Notes under the pieces: model-generated | What the model was told of the DNA's origin: nothing | Seen by the model: the letters and a program-made list of their open reading frames with translations, nothing else | The model's database searches: none | Part shown: positions 1-9,591 of the stretch, piece after piece | Layout: every line of letters begins with the position of its first letter | Position numbering within the stretch: position 1 is the stretch's first letter | Assembly: GCA_003263775.1 (NCBI GenBank) | Contig: JYJJ01000057.1 | Coordinates: 310,001 to 374,000 of the forward strand | DNA from: Vibrio maritimus | Lineage (GTDB): Bacteria > Pseudomonadota > Gammaproteobacteria > Enterobacterales > Vibrionaceae | Direction: 5' to 3' | DNA length: 64,000 bases | Program-made: the position numbers and the translations under genes

Positions 1-491
1 CTCGAGATGCCGTTGGTCGGTGTTGACCCGGCATTGGTGCTTTGCTACCGCGATGAATATACCGAGATTCTTGCGCAGTCGCGTGGTGATTTTGATGTCC
101 TTACAGTGCATGAGTGGCTAACGCCGATGCTAAAGGATATTGAACCAAGCCACACAGTTGATGAGGCGGACTGGTATCTGTTTGCTCACTGCACTGAAAA
201 ACCAAAATGCCAAATGCTGAAAAAGAGTGGGGCAATATCTTCCAGCACTTTGGCGGACGCCTCACGACGGTTCCAGTTGGTTGCTGTGGTATGGCCGGCA
301 CGTTTGGTCATGAGTCAGATAAGTTGCAAATGTCGAAAGATATTTATGGACTTAGCTGGGCACCTAATTTGGACAGGCTTCCGACAGAGCGCTGCTTGGT
401 AACTGGCTACTCTTGCCGAAGCCAGGTGAAGCGTTTTGAGCAAGCGGCAACCAAACATCCATTGCAAGCTGTACTGCAGTTGATGAGTTAA
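1..491 (+). CDS. ydiJ: YdiJ-type FAD/Fe-S oxidoreductase, C-terminal part (frameshifted)
   Basis: Only the last ~160 residues lie in the window. They carry the C-terminal (Fe-S)-binding region typical of the FAD-linked oxidase YdiJ: GVDPALVLCYRDEY near the start, an HCTEK motif, GCCGMAGTFGHE and the terminal ATGYSCRSQVKR-like block (here VTGYSCRSQVKR), which match my recollection of E. coli YdiJ closely. The family is a large membrane-peripheral flavoprotein/iron-sulfur enzyme related to D-lactate/D-2-hydroxyglutarate dehydrogenases. The frame breaks in the A-run at 197-201; one more A gives HCTEKT and joins the two halves. A stem-loop terminator follows at once. The 5' part is outside the window, so the start is unknown. 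Confidence 0.85.
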
Positions 492-501
492 CCATCTTAT
501 A

Positions 502-527
502 GAGCGTCCTTGTCGGGCGCTTTTTTA
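502..527 (+). terminator. Rho-independent terminator after ydiJ
   Basis: The stem AGCGTCC/GGGCGCT (one G-T pair) encloses a short TTGTC loop and is followed by six T. It lies 11 bases after the ydiJ stop codon and ahead of the next gene's ribosome-binding site. Confidence 0.8.
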
Positions 528-558
528 TGTGTATTGAAGAAATATCAAGGAGTCGATA

Positions 559-1023
559 GTGAAAGCACTAGAGCTGAAGATACCGCCGGTGTTAGTTTTT
601 TTGATTGTTGCTGCTTTGATGTACTTGGTGGCTAGATACGACAATGGTTGGTTGTATACCTATATTCCGCTGAAAAGTATTTGGGCAGCGGGGCTGTTTA
701 TCTTAAGTGGATTTATTGGTGTGTCCGGTGTGTTGGAGTTTAGAAGGGCGCAGACGACGGTCGACCCGACCAAACCTGACAAAGCCAGCTGTGTCGTAGA
801 CAGTGGCATTTTTTCAAAAACCCGAAATCCGATGTATTTAGCACTGTTTGTTCTGCTGCTCAGCTGGGGTTTTTGGCTTGAAGACGGCTTCGCGCTCACC
901 TTGTGTTGGCTGTTTATTCCTTATATGAATCGATTCCAAATAAAACCTGAGGAGCGAGTGCTAGAGTCTATGTTTGGTGAGCCTTACAAGCAGTATAAAG
1001 ATAAGGTTAGGCGCTGGGTTTGA
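559..1023 (+). CDS. isoprenylcysteine carboxyl methyltransferase-like membrane protein
   Basis: A 154-residue integral membrane protein with about four hydrophobic segments (residues ~8-26, 38-58, 92-108, 113-125). The conserved cytoplasmic block VDPTKPDKASCVV, SGIFSKTRNPMYLAL, and the C-terminal EERVLESMFGEPYKQY are the hallmarks of the bacterial ICMT/PEMT-type methyltransferase family, in which the R-N-P-M-Y and E-E regions form the SAM site. The substrate in bacteria is generally unknown. The GTG start is chosen because AAGGAG lies seven bases upstream (548-553). It sits alone between two terminators, so it is probably monocistronic. Confidence 0.8.
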   Translation: MKALELKIPPVLVFLIVAALMYLVARYDNGWLYTYIPLKSIWAAGLFILSGFIGVSGVLEFRRAQTTVDPTKPDKASCVVDSGIFSKTRNPMYLALFVLLLSWGFWLEDGFALTLCWLFIPYMNRFQIKPEERVLESMFGEPYKQYKDKVRRWV

Positions 1024-1041
1024 TGCCATTCGATAGAAAGT

Positions 1042-1078
1042 AAAAAGCCGTGTCATGTTAATGTGACGCGGCTTTTTT
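1042..1078. terminator. bidirectional terminator
   Basis: AAAAAGCCGTGTCA and TGTGACGCGGCTTTTTT form a long stem with A-run on the left and T-run on the right, placed between two convergent genes, so it can stop transcription from both sides. Confidence 0.85.
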
Positions 1079-1086
1079 GATGCTTG

Positions 1087-1811
1087 TTAAGCGTTTTGGC
1101 GTAACGTTTCTAGAAACAGATCTTTACGTTCATTGAAGCGATTTACGAGATCGTCGACCGCATCTGTATCGTAGGCTTAAGGCCACTGGCAACCATACGC
1201 TTAACGCCTTTGCCAACGACATCACCGTCTTCTTTAAATGCAAAGTTAAGTGTAACGACACCACGTTTGCCTTCAACATCAAATGTTGCACCAGTGAACT
1301 CGACTTCTGGGTGTTGAAGATCTAAACGGTCAAACTCAACTTCCATGCTTTCGTAAATTACTAGGGGGCGCTGACAGTTGATCATCATTTGCTCTTGCTC
1401 CATTAAAGGAACCATGATGTGAGGGAAGTTCATACCAGAGAATTGAACATAGTTGGTCACGACATGTTCGATGAATGCTTGGTCATGGCTAACTTCACCT
1501 TGGTGAGTCATCTGTAAGTATTCTTTGCCTGCGGTATCAACAACAGCACTCTCGTGCTCACCTTTTTCGACAACGTTCAGCGCAACACCGTCACCGACCA
1601 TGCCTGAAAAGTTAAAGCGCATTTTTTGGCTAATGCCTTCTTTTTGCAGTAGGACGGCGAATAGCAGATCGCCCGGTACACAAAAGCGCTTGTTGTCTTC
1701 ATCATGAATAGGATTGAAATCGCCGGCGACCTTTTTAGCAAAGTGGCTTGCTTGCTGGCGGGTGAATTCAAATTGGTTTTCGCTTGTTGATACGTAAGGT
1801 GTTAGAAACAT
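1087..1811 (-). CDS. DUF3581 family protein (frameshifted near its 3' end)
   Basis: About 241 residues after repair. The sequence (start MFLTPYVSTSENQFEFTRQQ, then ASHFAKKVAGDFNPIHDED) matches the DUF3581 family of gamma-proteobacteria. The H-x-x-K..D-F-N-P-I-H block resembles the hot-dog-fold MaoC-like hydratase motif, so an acyl-thioester-binding role is possible, but no function is established to my knowledge. The frame breaks around 1171-1174, where one extra A on the plus strand (GTAGGC to GTAAGGC) restores ...GLKPYDTDAVDDLVNRFNER and moves the stop to 1087. Upstream on the minus strand TAAGAGA is a weak ribosome-binding site for the ATG at 1811. Confidence 0.75.
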
Positions 1812-2022
1812 AATTCTCTTAGGATTAACTCAATTGCTGGCGATTATATATTAAGAAATCGTTTAACTGGTTCATCCAGTATAGATTTTACTTTGAATTG
1901 TCGGTTTGAAGGTTGTGCTTTGAGGCACAGGACTCAATTTTTATGTTTGGATAAGCAGTAAAGAGAAGGAGGCGCAGTTTCGCCTCTTGGTAGCTATAAC
2001 GAGGTACTCGTAATATATGGGC

Positions 2023-3225
2023 CTAAGCGGAAGCCGCTTCAGACTCGTTGGGCTTGGAAATCATAACCAGAGCGGCAATACACACAAGGGCGACAACAAT
2101 ACCGCCTAATGAAAGCGTAAACACAGAAGCATAGCCAAACTTGTCAATCGACATGCCTGCTAGCATCGCCCCAACGCCAAAGCCTCCAGCCATGCAAAGC
2201 ATGAGCAGACCTTGAGTCAATGCTGGTGAATTAGGGCTCAGTCTTCCTGCAATTGCGGGAATAATCATGTCATTCCAAGACATGGCTTGCATGAGAACGA
2301 CGAGCAGCGCGATGGGTAAGATAGCATTCACATCATGACCCGCTGTCAACCAGAACAACGAACCGACGACTAAGTAGACCGCTTGTGCCGCGTACCAAAC
2401 CATAAACGGTCCACTTTTTTGCATCCAACGCCCGGCAGATTCAAGCATGAAAATACTGATCACGGCAGAAACCGCCATACCCAGCGCTGAGTTACCAATT
2501 TCTACGTGGTACACCTCTTTAATAAGCAGAGGACCGAGTTCCATGAGGTTAGAGGAAAGAAACATAGAGAAAAACACGGCGAGCAAAAATAGGAACCAAG
2601 GCATAGCTTTTTTGGTTGTTGGCCTGTGCTCTTTCGTCTCGTCTGATACGGTTTCTTGTAGATGAGATTCGACTGCTGGTGGCGGTGCAATGGATACCAT
2701 AACGAGGACAACAAAGACGAGTCCCATCAAAATCAGTAATTGGTTGGTGCTACTAACGGCCATCCAGTCCGCAAGTGCAACAAGGAGTCCGGTCACAACG
2801 ATGCCGAAAAATTGGCATTGATAGAGACTCGCCAATCCGCGTCCTTCTTCTTTTTGATTCTTGCTAGAGGCAATCACAAAGGTAGGGTTAAGCACGAGTA
2901 ACGCAACACTGCCAACGCCGATGAGTGCACCGACAATCCAGTAAGTCGTGGTTGAGGTGTCGGCAAAGTAGAGGGTCAACAGCGCAATAAAGTGGGTCAA
3001 TAGAGCAAGGCGCTGCAAGATCTGGTGGCAGGAATATTTGTCAGCTAGACCGCCAATTAATGGTGCGAGTAATCCAGCTCCGCCAATCAAGGCCATAACT
3101 TGGCCAAGCAAAGCGCCACTGGCGGTTCTTTCAATGATGATAGGATTGAGCAAAATTGCAATGCCTACCCATTGGACAATCCCAAGTGAAGCTTGGGCAA
3201 AATGCCATAAACGAACACCCTTCAT
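2023..3225 (-). CDS. MFS transporter
   Basis: A 400-residue protein with about 12 hydrophobic helices, a loop GGLADKYSCHQILQRLALL after helix 2 that is the MFS motif-A region (G-x-x-x-D-x-x...R), and a hydrophilic central loop at ~195-215 (rich in E/T/K) between the two six-helix halves. This is the layout of a major facilitator superfamily secondary transporter. The substrate cannot be read from the sequence; the resemblance is to drug/efflux-like MFS members. GAAGG about ten bases before the ATG supports the start. The upstream 280 bases to the next (divergent) gene have no clear regulatory motif. Confidence 0.8.
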   Translation of the reverse strand: MKGVRLWHFAQASLGIVQWVGIAILLNPIIIERTASGALLGQVMALIGGAGLLAPLIGGLADKYSCHQILQRLALLTHFIALLTLYFADTSTTTYWIVGALIGVGSVALLVLNPTFVIASSKNQKEEGRGLASLYQCQFFGIVVTGLLVALADWMAVSSTNQLLILMGLVFVVLVMVSIAPPPAVESHLQETVSDETKEHRPTTKKAMPWFLFLLAVFFSMFLSSNLMELGPLLIKEVYHVEIGNSALGMAVSAVISIFMLESAGRWMQKSGPFMVWYAAQAVYLVVGSLFWLTAGHDVNAILPIALLVVLMQAMSWNDMIIPAIAGRLSPNSPALTQGLLMLCMAGGFGVGAMLAGMSIDKFGYASVFTLSLGGIVVALVCIAALVMISKPNESEAASA

Positions 3226-3505
3226 AAGTTGTGACCTTCTACTAATAATTTACTCATGAATTTTCAAGTATCCGCATCAAGATACAAGTAACATACTCTG
3301 AGTTACCTTCTCACATTCGAAGACGTGTTACCTTGAAGGATTAAAAATTCGAACTTGAGCACCTGATGACAACAACCTAGCCACAATAACCATCTGATCT
3401 GTTGCATATTTTACAGCTTCATCTAACTTTATTAGACACACGTGAGCCAATTTCCCTTCGTGTAGATTGCGCGTCGCAGAAAGAGGCGTATAAAGGAGAA
3501 TCCCT

Positions 3506-3871
3506 ATGAAAGGTGGAAATCTAATCCGGTATTTTGCATTGGCGACGATAGTGCCAGCAGCGCTTGTGGGGTGCGCAAAGTCCGAACCCGAGCCTGTGGG
3601 CATGGCAAATCCCGCCGCTGTCTACTGTGAAAAACACGGTGTTTACGACCTAGAAACAGGTATGTGTACTTTAAAATCGGGTGAAAAAGTGGACGCATGG
3701 GAGTATTTTCGAGCTCATCATCAGCAAGGTCCAGATAGCGCAGCACGTTTTTGTGAAGCGACGGGTGGTGGTTATATAGAAGACAAGAAGCAGTGTGCTT
3801 TGCCAGATGGTAAGGTCATGGATGCCGAGGAGTACTTTCGTGACCATCAAATGAGTGGTGCGGGTGGTTAA
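3506..3871 (+). CDS. lipoprotein with two DUF333-like repeats
   Basis: A 121-residue lipoprotein. Residues 1-22 are a signal peptide and LVGC (20-23) is the lipobox, so Cys23 should be lipidated. The mature part contains two related units, NPAAVYCEKH...CTLKSGEKVDAWEYFR (~35-70) and SAARFCEATGG...CALPDGKVMDAEEYFR (~76-114). Each has two Cys, a GxxxDAxEYFR end, and resembles DUF333 (often labelled putative hemolysin, a label without good support). Function unknown. GGAG lies eight bases before the ATG. The stop overlaps the start of the hydrolase gene that follows, so the two are likely co-transcribed and translationally coupled. Confidence 0.75.
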   Translation: MKGGNLIRYFALATIVPAALVGCAKSEPEPVGMANPAAVYCEKHGVYDLETGMCTLKSGEKVDAWEYFRAHHQQGPDSAARFCEATGGGYIEDKKQCALPDGKVMDAEEYFRDHQMSGAGG

Positions 3872-5082
3872 GGTAACTAGCAAAATTACGGCTTTTCGCC
3901 ACCATCTAAACCATCGACTTTTAATTGGTGTTAGTGCTTTTTTCACGATTAGCATGACGGGCTGTACCAACCCTATCATTGAACAAGAACCAGAGATGTA
4001 TACCACCTCTGGTTCGATCGCCCCTTATTCGCAATCCAACTTCAATCAATATATTGAACAAACCACCAAGTGGCTTGATGAAACTCGTGTATTTCATGGC
4101 GCTGGATACGACGCTGAGATGAAAGCGGTAAGTCCTTATCGATTAATGCCAAATCATCCAATGGGAAAGGGGTGCTATTGGTGCATGGGTTAGGCGATTC
4201 GCCGTATTCGTTTATTGATATTGCACCTGTCTTGGCTGAACAAGGTTACTTAGTGCACGTCATGTTGCTGCCTGGGCACGGTTCTCGCCCAGCAGATTTA
4301 ATGCTACCCAATGTGAAAGACTGGCAGGGTGCGGTTGCCAATCAAGTTGCGCTGTTAAAAAACGAAGTTGATGAAGTATGGTTGGCGGGATTTTCTACTG
4401 GAACAAACTTGGTGACCTCGTATGCGGCTCAAAATCCAGAAGCAGTCAAAGGGCTGGTCTTATTCTCACCTGCCTTTAGTCCTGATGATGTCATCGTGCG
4501 TTTTGCTGGGACAGCAAGTCTCTTTGTTGACTGGGTGAATGTTGCAAAGGAGCAAAACTATACTCGCTATGATTCACTTGCTATGCACGGTGCCGCGCTT
4601 TATTACCAAACGACGACTCAGGTAAAGCAGGATTTACAGCAATATCAGCTAGAAGTACCCGCCTTACTGATGGTGACAGAAAATGACGAGTTGATTGATA
4701 CTGAAGCCGTGTATTCGCTGTTTAGAACTGAGTTTGTTCACCCAAGCAGTCGTTTGGTGTGGTATGGCGAAAAGCCTTATCCCGATGCCCGTGTTATTAA
4801 GCGCAGTATGGATCTTCCAAAGCAAAATATCGAGAGTGGCTCGCATATCTCAGTACTCTATCGCGCCGACAATCCTTTGTATGGGGAAAGAGGGCTAATG
4901 CGACAGTGTGGGGGAGCGCAGGAAGGAGAGGTCTATACGGTAGATTGTGTGGGTATGCCGACCTTAACTTATACTGCTTGGGGCTACTTAAAGAAGATCG
5001 CGTCAGTGCTCGCCTAAGCTGGAATCCCTATTTCGAAACCATGATGGAGAGGGTGGTTAAGTTTATGCAAACGGCAAACTAG
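3855..5082 (+). CDS. alpha/beta hydrolase lipoprotein (two frameshifts)
   Basis: About 409 residues after repair. It has a signal sequence ending in SMTGC (Cys ~37, lipobox), then an alpha/beta hydrolase fold: LLVHGLGDSPYSF oxyanion region, AGFSTGTNL nucleophile elbow (Ser near residue 181), Asp in MVTENDELID, and a His in SGSHIS. It resembles carboxylesterase/lysophospholipase-type enzymes anchored to a membrane. Two breaks: one G missing in the run at 4169-4172 (restores MGKGVLLVHG) and one A missing at 4990-4992 (restores GYLKEDRVSARLSWNPYF and moves the stop from 5017 to 5082). The start is a GTG overlapping the preceding lipoprotein gene; GTGs at 3858 and 3864 are alternatives. Natural substrate unknown. 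Confidence 0.75.
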
Positions 5083-5367
5083 AAACGACCAATTGAATGA
5101 CCGCATAAATCTTTGATTATTTTATAAAGGCAGCTTTTGTTGTTTTTATTAACTAGTACACTGTGTTGATCTGCTTCAAAATATTCTTTTATAAACAAAT
5201 TGCAATTAAAGAATATTCAACTTTTTTGTTAGCAGGTTCTCAAATTATATCCTATAGTAATGACATGTACGGTAAGTTATAGATAATACACTTAGTTAGT
5301 TCGATAATGTCTTGTTTGAACAAACGAACAAGGCTTGATAAATCGAGTATTGTAAGTAGGTAAATAA
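5083..5367 (+). promoter_or_regulatory. upstream region of the tna operon
   Basis: 285 A+T-rich bases without a gene. The region must contain the tnaC promoter. A dyad with ten-base perfect arms (AATATTCTTT at 5180-5189 and AAAGAATATT at 5208-5217) and an imperfect one (CTTGTTTG...CGAACAAG, about 5311-5332) are visible. I could not identify a convincing CRP site, although CRP control of tna is known in E. coli. Confidence 0.5.
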
Positions 5368-5442
5368 ATGAATAAGTTCAACACAATCAGTAGCTGGTTC
5401 ACACTAGACTACAAAATCGCTTTCTTCTTCCCTTCGAGATAA
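5368..5442 (+). CDS. tnaC: TnaC tryptophanase leader peptide
   Basis: A 24-codon ORF 277 bases ahead of tnaA. It contains WFTLDYKIAFFFP: the invariant Trp (W10), Asp (D14) and Pro (P22) have the same spacing as W12, D16 and P24 of E. coli TnaC, and the K-I after Asp is shared too. In E. coli this nascent peptide holds the ribosome at the stop codon when free tryptophan is high, which blocks Rho access to the transcript and lets tnaA be transcribed. Unlike E. coli, where Pro is the last residue, two codons (Ser-Arg) follow here before TAA, similar to what I recall for the Proteus vulgaris peptide (Pro followed by two Lys). AAGTAGGT upstream is the likely ribosome-binding site. Confidence 0.9.
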   Translation: MNKFNTISSWFTLDYKIAFFFPSR

Positions 5443-5719
5443 CTCTCTCGCACTGTCCAGTGCGTCTGCCTGACAGCAACATGCTGACTGCAACACTAGG
5501 TATACTTACACCCGTTTGTGCTCAAACTAATGTGTGCTCAAACCACTGTTTACCCGTGTTAATGATCATAGCCTGTGCTAGCGGCGTCATAAAATAAAAC
5601 AATCAAATTCAATCGTATCTGGATATATTCCTAGATAGGGTTATCTTTAATTAAAATTTATCTCAGCCGTAACTTTAAATAAAAAGGCTTGAAGATAAAT
5701 ATATATAGGGTAATTAATA
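5443..5719 (+). promoter_or_regulatory. tnaC-tnaA spacer (Rho-dependent attenuator region)
   Basis: 277 bases between leader peptide and tnaA. In E. coli the corresponding spacer carries boxA/rut sequences and Rho pause sites. Directly after the tnaC stop is a hairpin with perfect seven-base arms (CGCACTG tc CAGTGCG, 5448-5463), then a C-rich, G-poor stretch (about 5465-5560) compatible with a rut site. No intrinsic terminator with a T-run is seen, which fits Rho-dependent rather than intrinsic attenuation. Confidence 0.6.
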
Positions 5720-7191
5720 ATGGAAAACTTCAAACACCTACCAGAACCATTCCGCATTCGTGTTGTTGAGCCTGTAAAACGTACTACACGTGAATATCGC
5801 GAACAGGCGATTATTAAAGCGGGTATGAACCCATTCTTATTAGATAGTGAAGATGTATTTATCGATTTACTGACTGACAGTGGTACAGGTTCTATCACAC
5901 AAGAAATGCAAGCAGCGATGCTACGCGGTGATGAAGCATATAGCGGCAGCCGCAGCTACTATGCATTGTCAAATGCAGTAAAAGACATTTTTGGGTATGA
6001 GCTTACTATTCCAACCCACCAAGGTCGTGGCGCAGAACAAATCTATATCCCTGTGCTAATTAAGAAACGTGAAAAAGAGAAAGGTCTTGATCGCAGCAAG
6101 ATGGTGGCGCTATCTAACTACTTCTTCGATACCACTCAAGGTCATACCCAAGTGAACTGCTGTGTGGCGAAAAACGTTTATACAAAAGATGCTTTCGATA
6201 CTGCTGTGAATGCAGATTTTAAAGGTAACTTTGACCTAGAGAAGCTAGAGCAAGCGATCGTTGAAGCAGGTCCTGCCAACGTACCTTATATCGTGAGTAC
6301 CATTACGTGTAACTCTGCAGGTGGTCAGCCAGTTTCTATTGCAAACCTTAAAGCGGTTTATGAGATTGCTCAGAAGTATGACATTCCAGTGATTATGGAT
6401 TCAGCGCGTTATGCGGAGAATGCGTACTTTGTTCAGCAACGTGAGCCTGGTTATCAAGACTGGACTATCGAGCAAATCACACGTGAATCGTACAAATATG
6501 CCGACGGTCTAGCGATGTCTGCGAAAAAAGACGCGATGGTGCAGATGGGCGGTCTACTTTGCTTTAAAGACGACTCGTTTATGGATGTCTATACCGATTG
6601 TCGTACCTTGTGTGTGGTTCAAGAGGGTTTCCCGACTTATGGTGGTCTAGAAGGCGGTGCAATGGAGCGTCTTGCTGTTGGCCTATATGACGGTATGCGC
6701 CAGGACTGGCTAGAGTACCGCATCAATCAAGTTCAATACTTGGTGGATGGCCTGGAAGCGATTGGTGTGGTTTGCCAGCAAGCTGGTGGTCACGCAGCGT
6801 TTGTCGATGCTGGTAAGCTTCTTCCACATATCCCAGCGGATCAGTTCCCTGCGCACGCATTGGCATGTGAGCTGTATAAAGTGGCGGGTATTCGCGCGGT
6901 TGAGATTGGTTCACTGTTGCTAGGTCGCGATCCAGCGACAGGTAAGCAGCACCCTTGTCCAGCCGAGCTACTTCGTCTAACGATTCCTCGTGCTACTTAC
7001 ACGCAAACTCACATGACTACGTCATCGAAGCATTTGAGAAAGTAAAAGCCAACGCACACAACGTGAAAGGGCTCGACTTTACTTATGAGCCTGAGGTGTT
7101 GCGTCACTTTACTGCCAGACTGAAAGAGGTGGAAGTGGCCGTAAAGGGCGAAGCTCACAAGGCTGAAGAGAAACAACTCGAAGAAGCCTAG
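5720..7191 (+). CDS. tnaA: tryptophanase (frameshifted near 3' end)
   Basis: PLP-dependent tryptophan indole-lyase, converting L-Trp to indole, pyruvate and ammonia in the cytoplasm. The start MENFKHLPEPFRIRVVEPVK and long stretches such as NPFLLDSEDVFIDLLTDSGT and QEGFPTYGGLEGGAMERLAV are almost identical to E. coli TnaA. The PLP lysine lies in MSAKKDAMV (about residue 270). The frame breaks at G7015: one more G gives THMDYVIEAFEKVKANAHN, joining the last ~57 residues. After repair it has ~490 residues, about 19 more than E. coli because of a charged tail (EVAVKGEAHKAEEKQLEEA) that E. coli lacks. It is preceded by tnaC and followed by a terminator and the permease gene. Confidence 0.95.
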
Positions 7192-7200
7192 TCACACCTA

Positions 7201-7232
7201 AAGAACGCAGCCTTTGAGCTGCGTTCTTTTTT
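7201..7232 (+). terminator. terminator between tnaA and tnaB
   Basis: A perfect eleven-base stem (AAGAACGCAGC/GCTGCGTTCTT) with a six-base loop and T-run directly after tnaA. The permease gene starts about 80 bases further on, so it is transcribed by read-through or from its own promoter. Confidence 0.85.
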
Positions 7233-7310
7233 CCTAAAAACCGCATAATAAAAAACAAAATAATAACGATAAATCACCCTAATCCAATAACGTGAATTTA
7301 AGAGAGCAGA

Positions 7311-8527
7311 ATGATGAAAAAGAATCCGTCGCTCATTGGTGGCGCGTGCATCATTGCCAGCGTCTGTGTCGGCGCTGGCATGCTTGGACTACCCAGTGCG
7401 GGAGCAGGCGCATGGACCGTGTGGTCAATGCTGGCGATCGCCATTACCATGGTTGTTATGACAATATCGGGCTGGATGCTGTTAGAAGCATTTAGACATT
7501 ATGACCTAAAGGTCTCTTTCGATACCGTGACCAAAGATCTATTAGGTAACAAGGTCAACTTACTAAACAACATTACCGTTTATTTTGTCGGTGGCATATT
7601 ACTCTATGCCTACATCACTTCTTCCGGTTTAATCCTTCAGGATGTGTTAGGTCTGAACGCAAAAGTGGCGTCGGCACTATTTGTACTGATTTTCTCAGCG
7701 TTCGTTTGGCACTCCACACGAGCGGTAGATAGAATATCCGTCGTTTTGATTGCCTTCATGATATTGAGCTTTGTGTTTGGTGTGTCGGGGTTGGCGGTCA
7801 AGGTAGACATGTCGGTTTTGTTTGACACCATAGGTGAAGAAAATGCATACGCGCCATACGCAATGGCCATGTTGCCAGTCGCGTTGACATCGTTTGGTTA
7901 TCACCACTCTGTATCATCCATGCGAGCTTACTACGGTGAAGAGACCAAAGCGAAATACGCGATTTTGGGCGGTACAGTGATAGCACTTAGCCTCTACTTT
8001 TTGTGGCTGTTTAGTATCTTCGGCAACTTACCGCGCGCGAATTTTGGTCCGGTAATAGAACAAGGCGGCAACGTTGATGCATTGCTTAAAGCGCTTGGCA
8101 CAGTCATTGAATCAGAGCAGGTTGCGAACGCGATCAACACTTTCTCTATGGCGGCGATATTGTCATCGTTTATTGGTGTTGGCTTGGGTGTATTTGATTT
8201 CTTAGCAGACTTTTTCAAGTTTAGCGATGACAAATCAGGTCGCACTAAAACGTGGCTGGTTACCTTTTTACCACCACTCGTTCTGTCGCTGCTGTTCCCA
8301 TTCGGTTTCGTAATTGCCATTGGTTATGCAGGTGCGGCTGCGACGGTGTGGGCATGTATTATCCCAGCATTGCTAGCTCGCAAAACACGTCAGGTGCATG
8401 CAGGAGCAGGAGGCTTCACGGCCCTGGAGGCAATGCAATGATTTCTGTCGTCATCGGGTTTGGTGTACTGACCGCAATCTTCCATGTGCTTTCTATGTTG
8501 GGAATGCTGCCTAACTTTACTGGCTAA
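7311..8527 (+). CDS. tnaB: tryptophan permease, HAAAP family (TnaB/Mtr type; frameshifted near 3' end)
   Basis: About 405 residues and 11 hydrophobic helices. The N-terminus PSLIGGACIIASVCVGAGML and the GYHHSVSSMRAYYG motif are typical of the hydroxy/aromatic amino acid permeases TnaB, Mtr and TyrP, which import Trp or Tyr with protons. Position just after tnaA favours TnaB, the low-affinity Trp importer that feeds tryptophanase. The frame breaks at CCC 8422-8424; one extra C gives FTAPGGNAMISVVIGFGVLT and the last transmembrane helix, with the stop at 8527. ATGs at 7311 and 7314 are both possible starts. Confidence 0.85.
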
Positions 8528-8628
8528 CGTTAGTCTCTGTTTTAAAACCACCATTATTTATATTCAGTGTGACCAGTGGCCTTGTGCTGCTGGTCCATTC
8601 TGACTGCAATAAACAATTAGGAAAAAAA

Positions 8629-9011
8629 ATGAACGCAATTTCTACATACAAAGCCCCGCTCGCCATTGGTCCATATGTTCAAGGGGTGAGTTTTGGTGAT
8701 ATTGTCATCACCTCGGGTCAGTTGCCAATCAATCCTGAAACTAAAGTCATGCCAGACGATGTGGGTGAGCAAACCAGTCAGTCTCTTCAAAATGCGCTCG
8801 CGATTCTTTCAGCATCAGGTTTGGAGGCAAGAAATATTGTCAAGACTACAGTGTTTGTGAAAGATCTTAATGATTTCGTCAAGGTAAATGAGGTATACGA
8901 ACAGTTTTTCATCAGCCAGAATGCTCCATTTCCGGCGCGTTCATGTGTGGAGGTAGCAAGACTGCAATGGATGCCAAAGTGGAAATTGAGGTGATTGCTG
9001 TAAGAGGTTAG
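8629..9011 (+). CDS. RidA family enamine/imine deaminase (frameshifted at 3' end)
   Basis: About 127 residues of the RidA/YjgF/UK114 family, soluble trimers that hydrolyse reactive enamine/imine intermediates made by PLP enzymes. Visible are YKAPLAIGPYVQG, the ITSGQLPINPET signature, and the catalytic-arginine block APFPARSCVEVARL. The frame breaks at C8964: CTGCAATGG to CTGCCAATGG gives ARLPMDAKVEIEVIAVRG, the usual family C-terminus. Placement after a PLP enzyme (tryptophanase) and its permease fits the chemistry, since Trp cleavage passes through aminoacrylate. TAGGA sits eight bases before the ATG. Confidence 0.88.
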
Positions 9012-9114
9012 TTGGCGTTTGGGGGCGCCTCTAATGTGGCGCCTTATCGTGAGCTCGCAGCTCGTTCCCAATATCTAGACGGGTTTTATTGTGTGGTCAC
9101 ACTAAATTGAATTG

Positions 9115-9336
9115 TTATTTGCTCTGCCAAGTTTTACTGATCCATCCCCCAATATTCTCATCAAAGTAGCTTCCGCTAAATTCTTGTTTGTATTCAACGA
9201 CATTGTCGATGCTCGGGCGTTCATCCAAAAGGTGATTGATATACACAGCCATCGGGTCATCGAATTGATCACGCCGCTTTCTTTCTGCCACTTCTTTGAT
9301 GATTTGCATACGGTATGCCTTGCTCATTTTTTTCAT
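9115..9336 (-). CDS. small hypothetical protein, 73 residues
   Basis: A 73-residue hydrophilic ORF (MKKMSKAYRMQIIKEVAERK at the start, WISKTWQSK at the end) with no signal peptide or membrane segment and high Lys/Glu/Asp content. I do not recognise the family. The case that it is real rests on a strong GGAGGT ribosome-binding site seven bases before the ATG and normal amino acid composition. Confidence 0.55.
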   Translation of the reverse strand: MKKMSKAYRMQIIKEVAERKRRDQFDDPMAVYINHLLDERPSIDNVVEYKQEFSGSYFDENIGGWISKTWQSK

Positions 9337-9591
9337 GTTTTACCTCCATTGTTGTGATCGGTCTATCAAACATAGAAGTCAATTCTACCTTGGTCAAATT
9401 ATGAACAGTGCTTTGTAGAAAAATATACTAAAGAGTGATATGGGGAGTTTGCGTGGTACACCCAAGAGCAATCTGTGTGGGGGAGGGAATGACTTACTTT
9501 CTTTGAGTGTTGATAAAGTAAAAGTCTGTAAAATCGAAAAAATTTGCCAGTGGATAGCACCTCGTTACCCCTAGCTTGTGTTAAACTTAAT

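Noticed and set aside
5165..5185. CRP site upstream of tnaC (TGTGTTGATCTGCTTCA)
   Set aside because: Only the left half fits; the right half does not match TCACA, so it falls short of a credible site.
9018..9050. GGCGCC inverted repeat after the RidA gene as a terminator
   Set aside because: The stem is only six bases, the loop is eight bases and no T-run follows; too weak to annotate.
9112..9357. 81-residue plus-strand ORF
   Set aside because: It is antisense to the 73-residue ORF that has a strong GGAGGT site, and its composition looks random.
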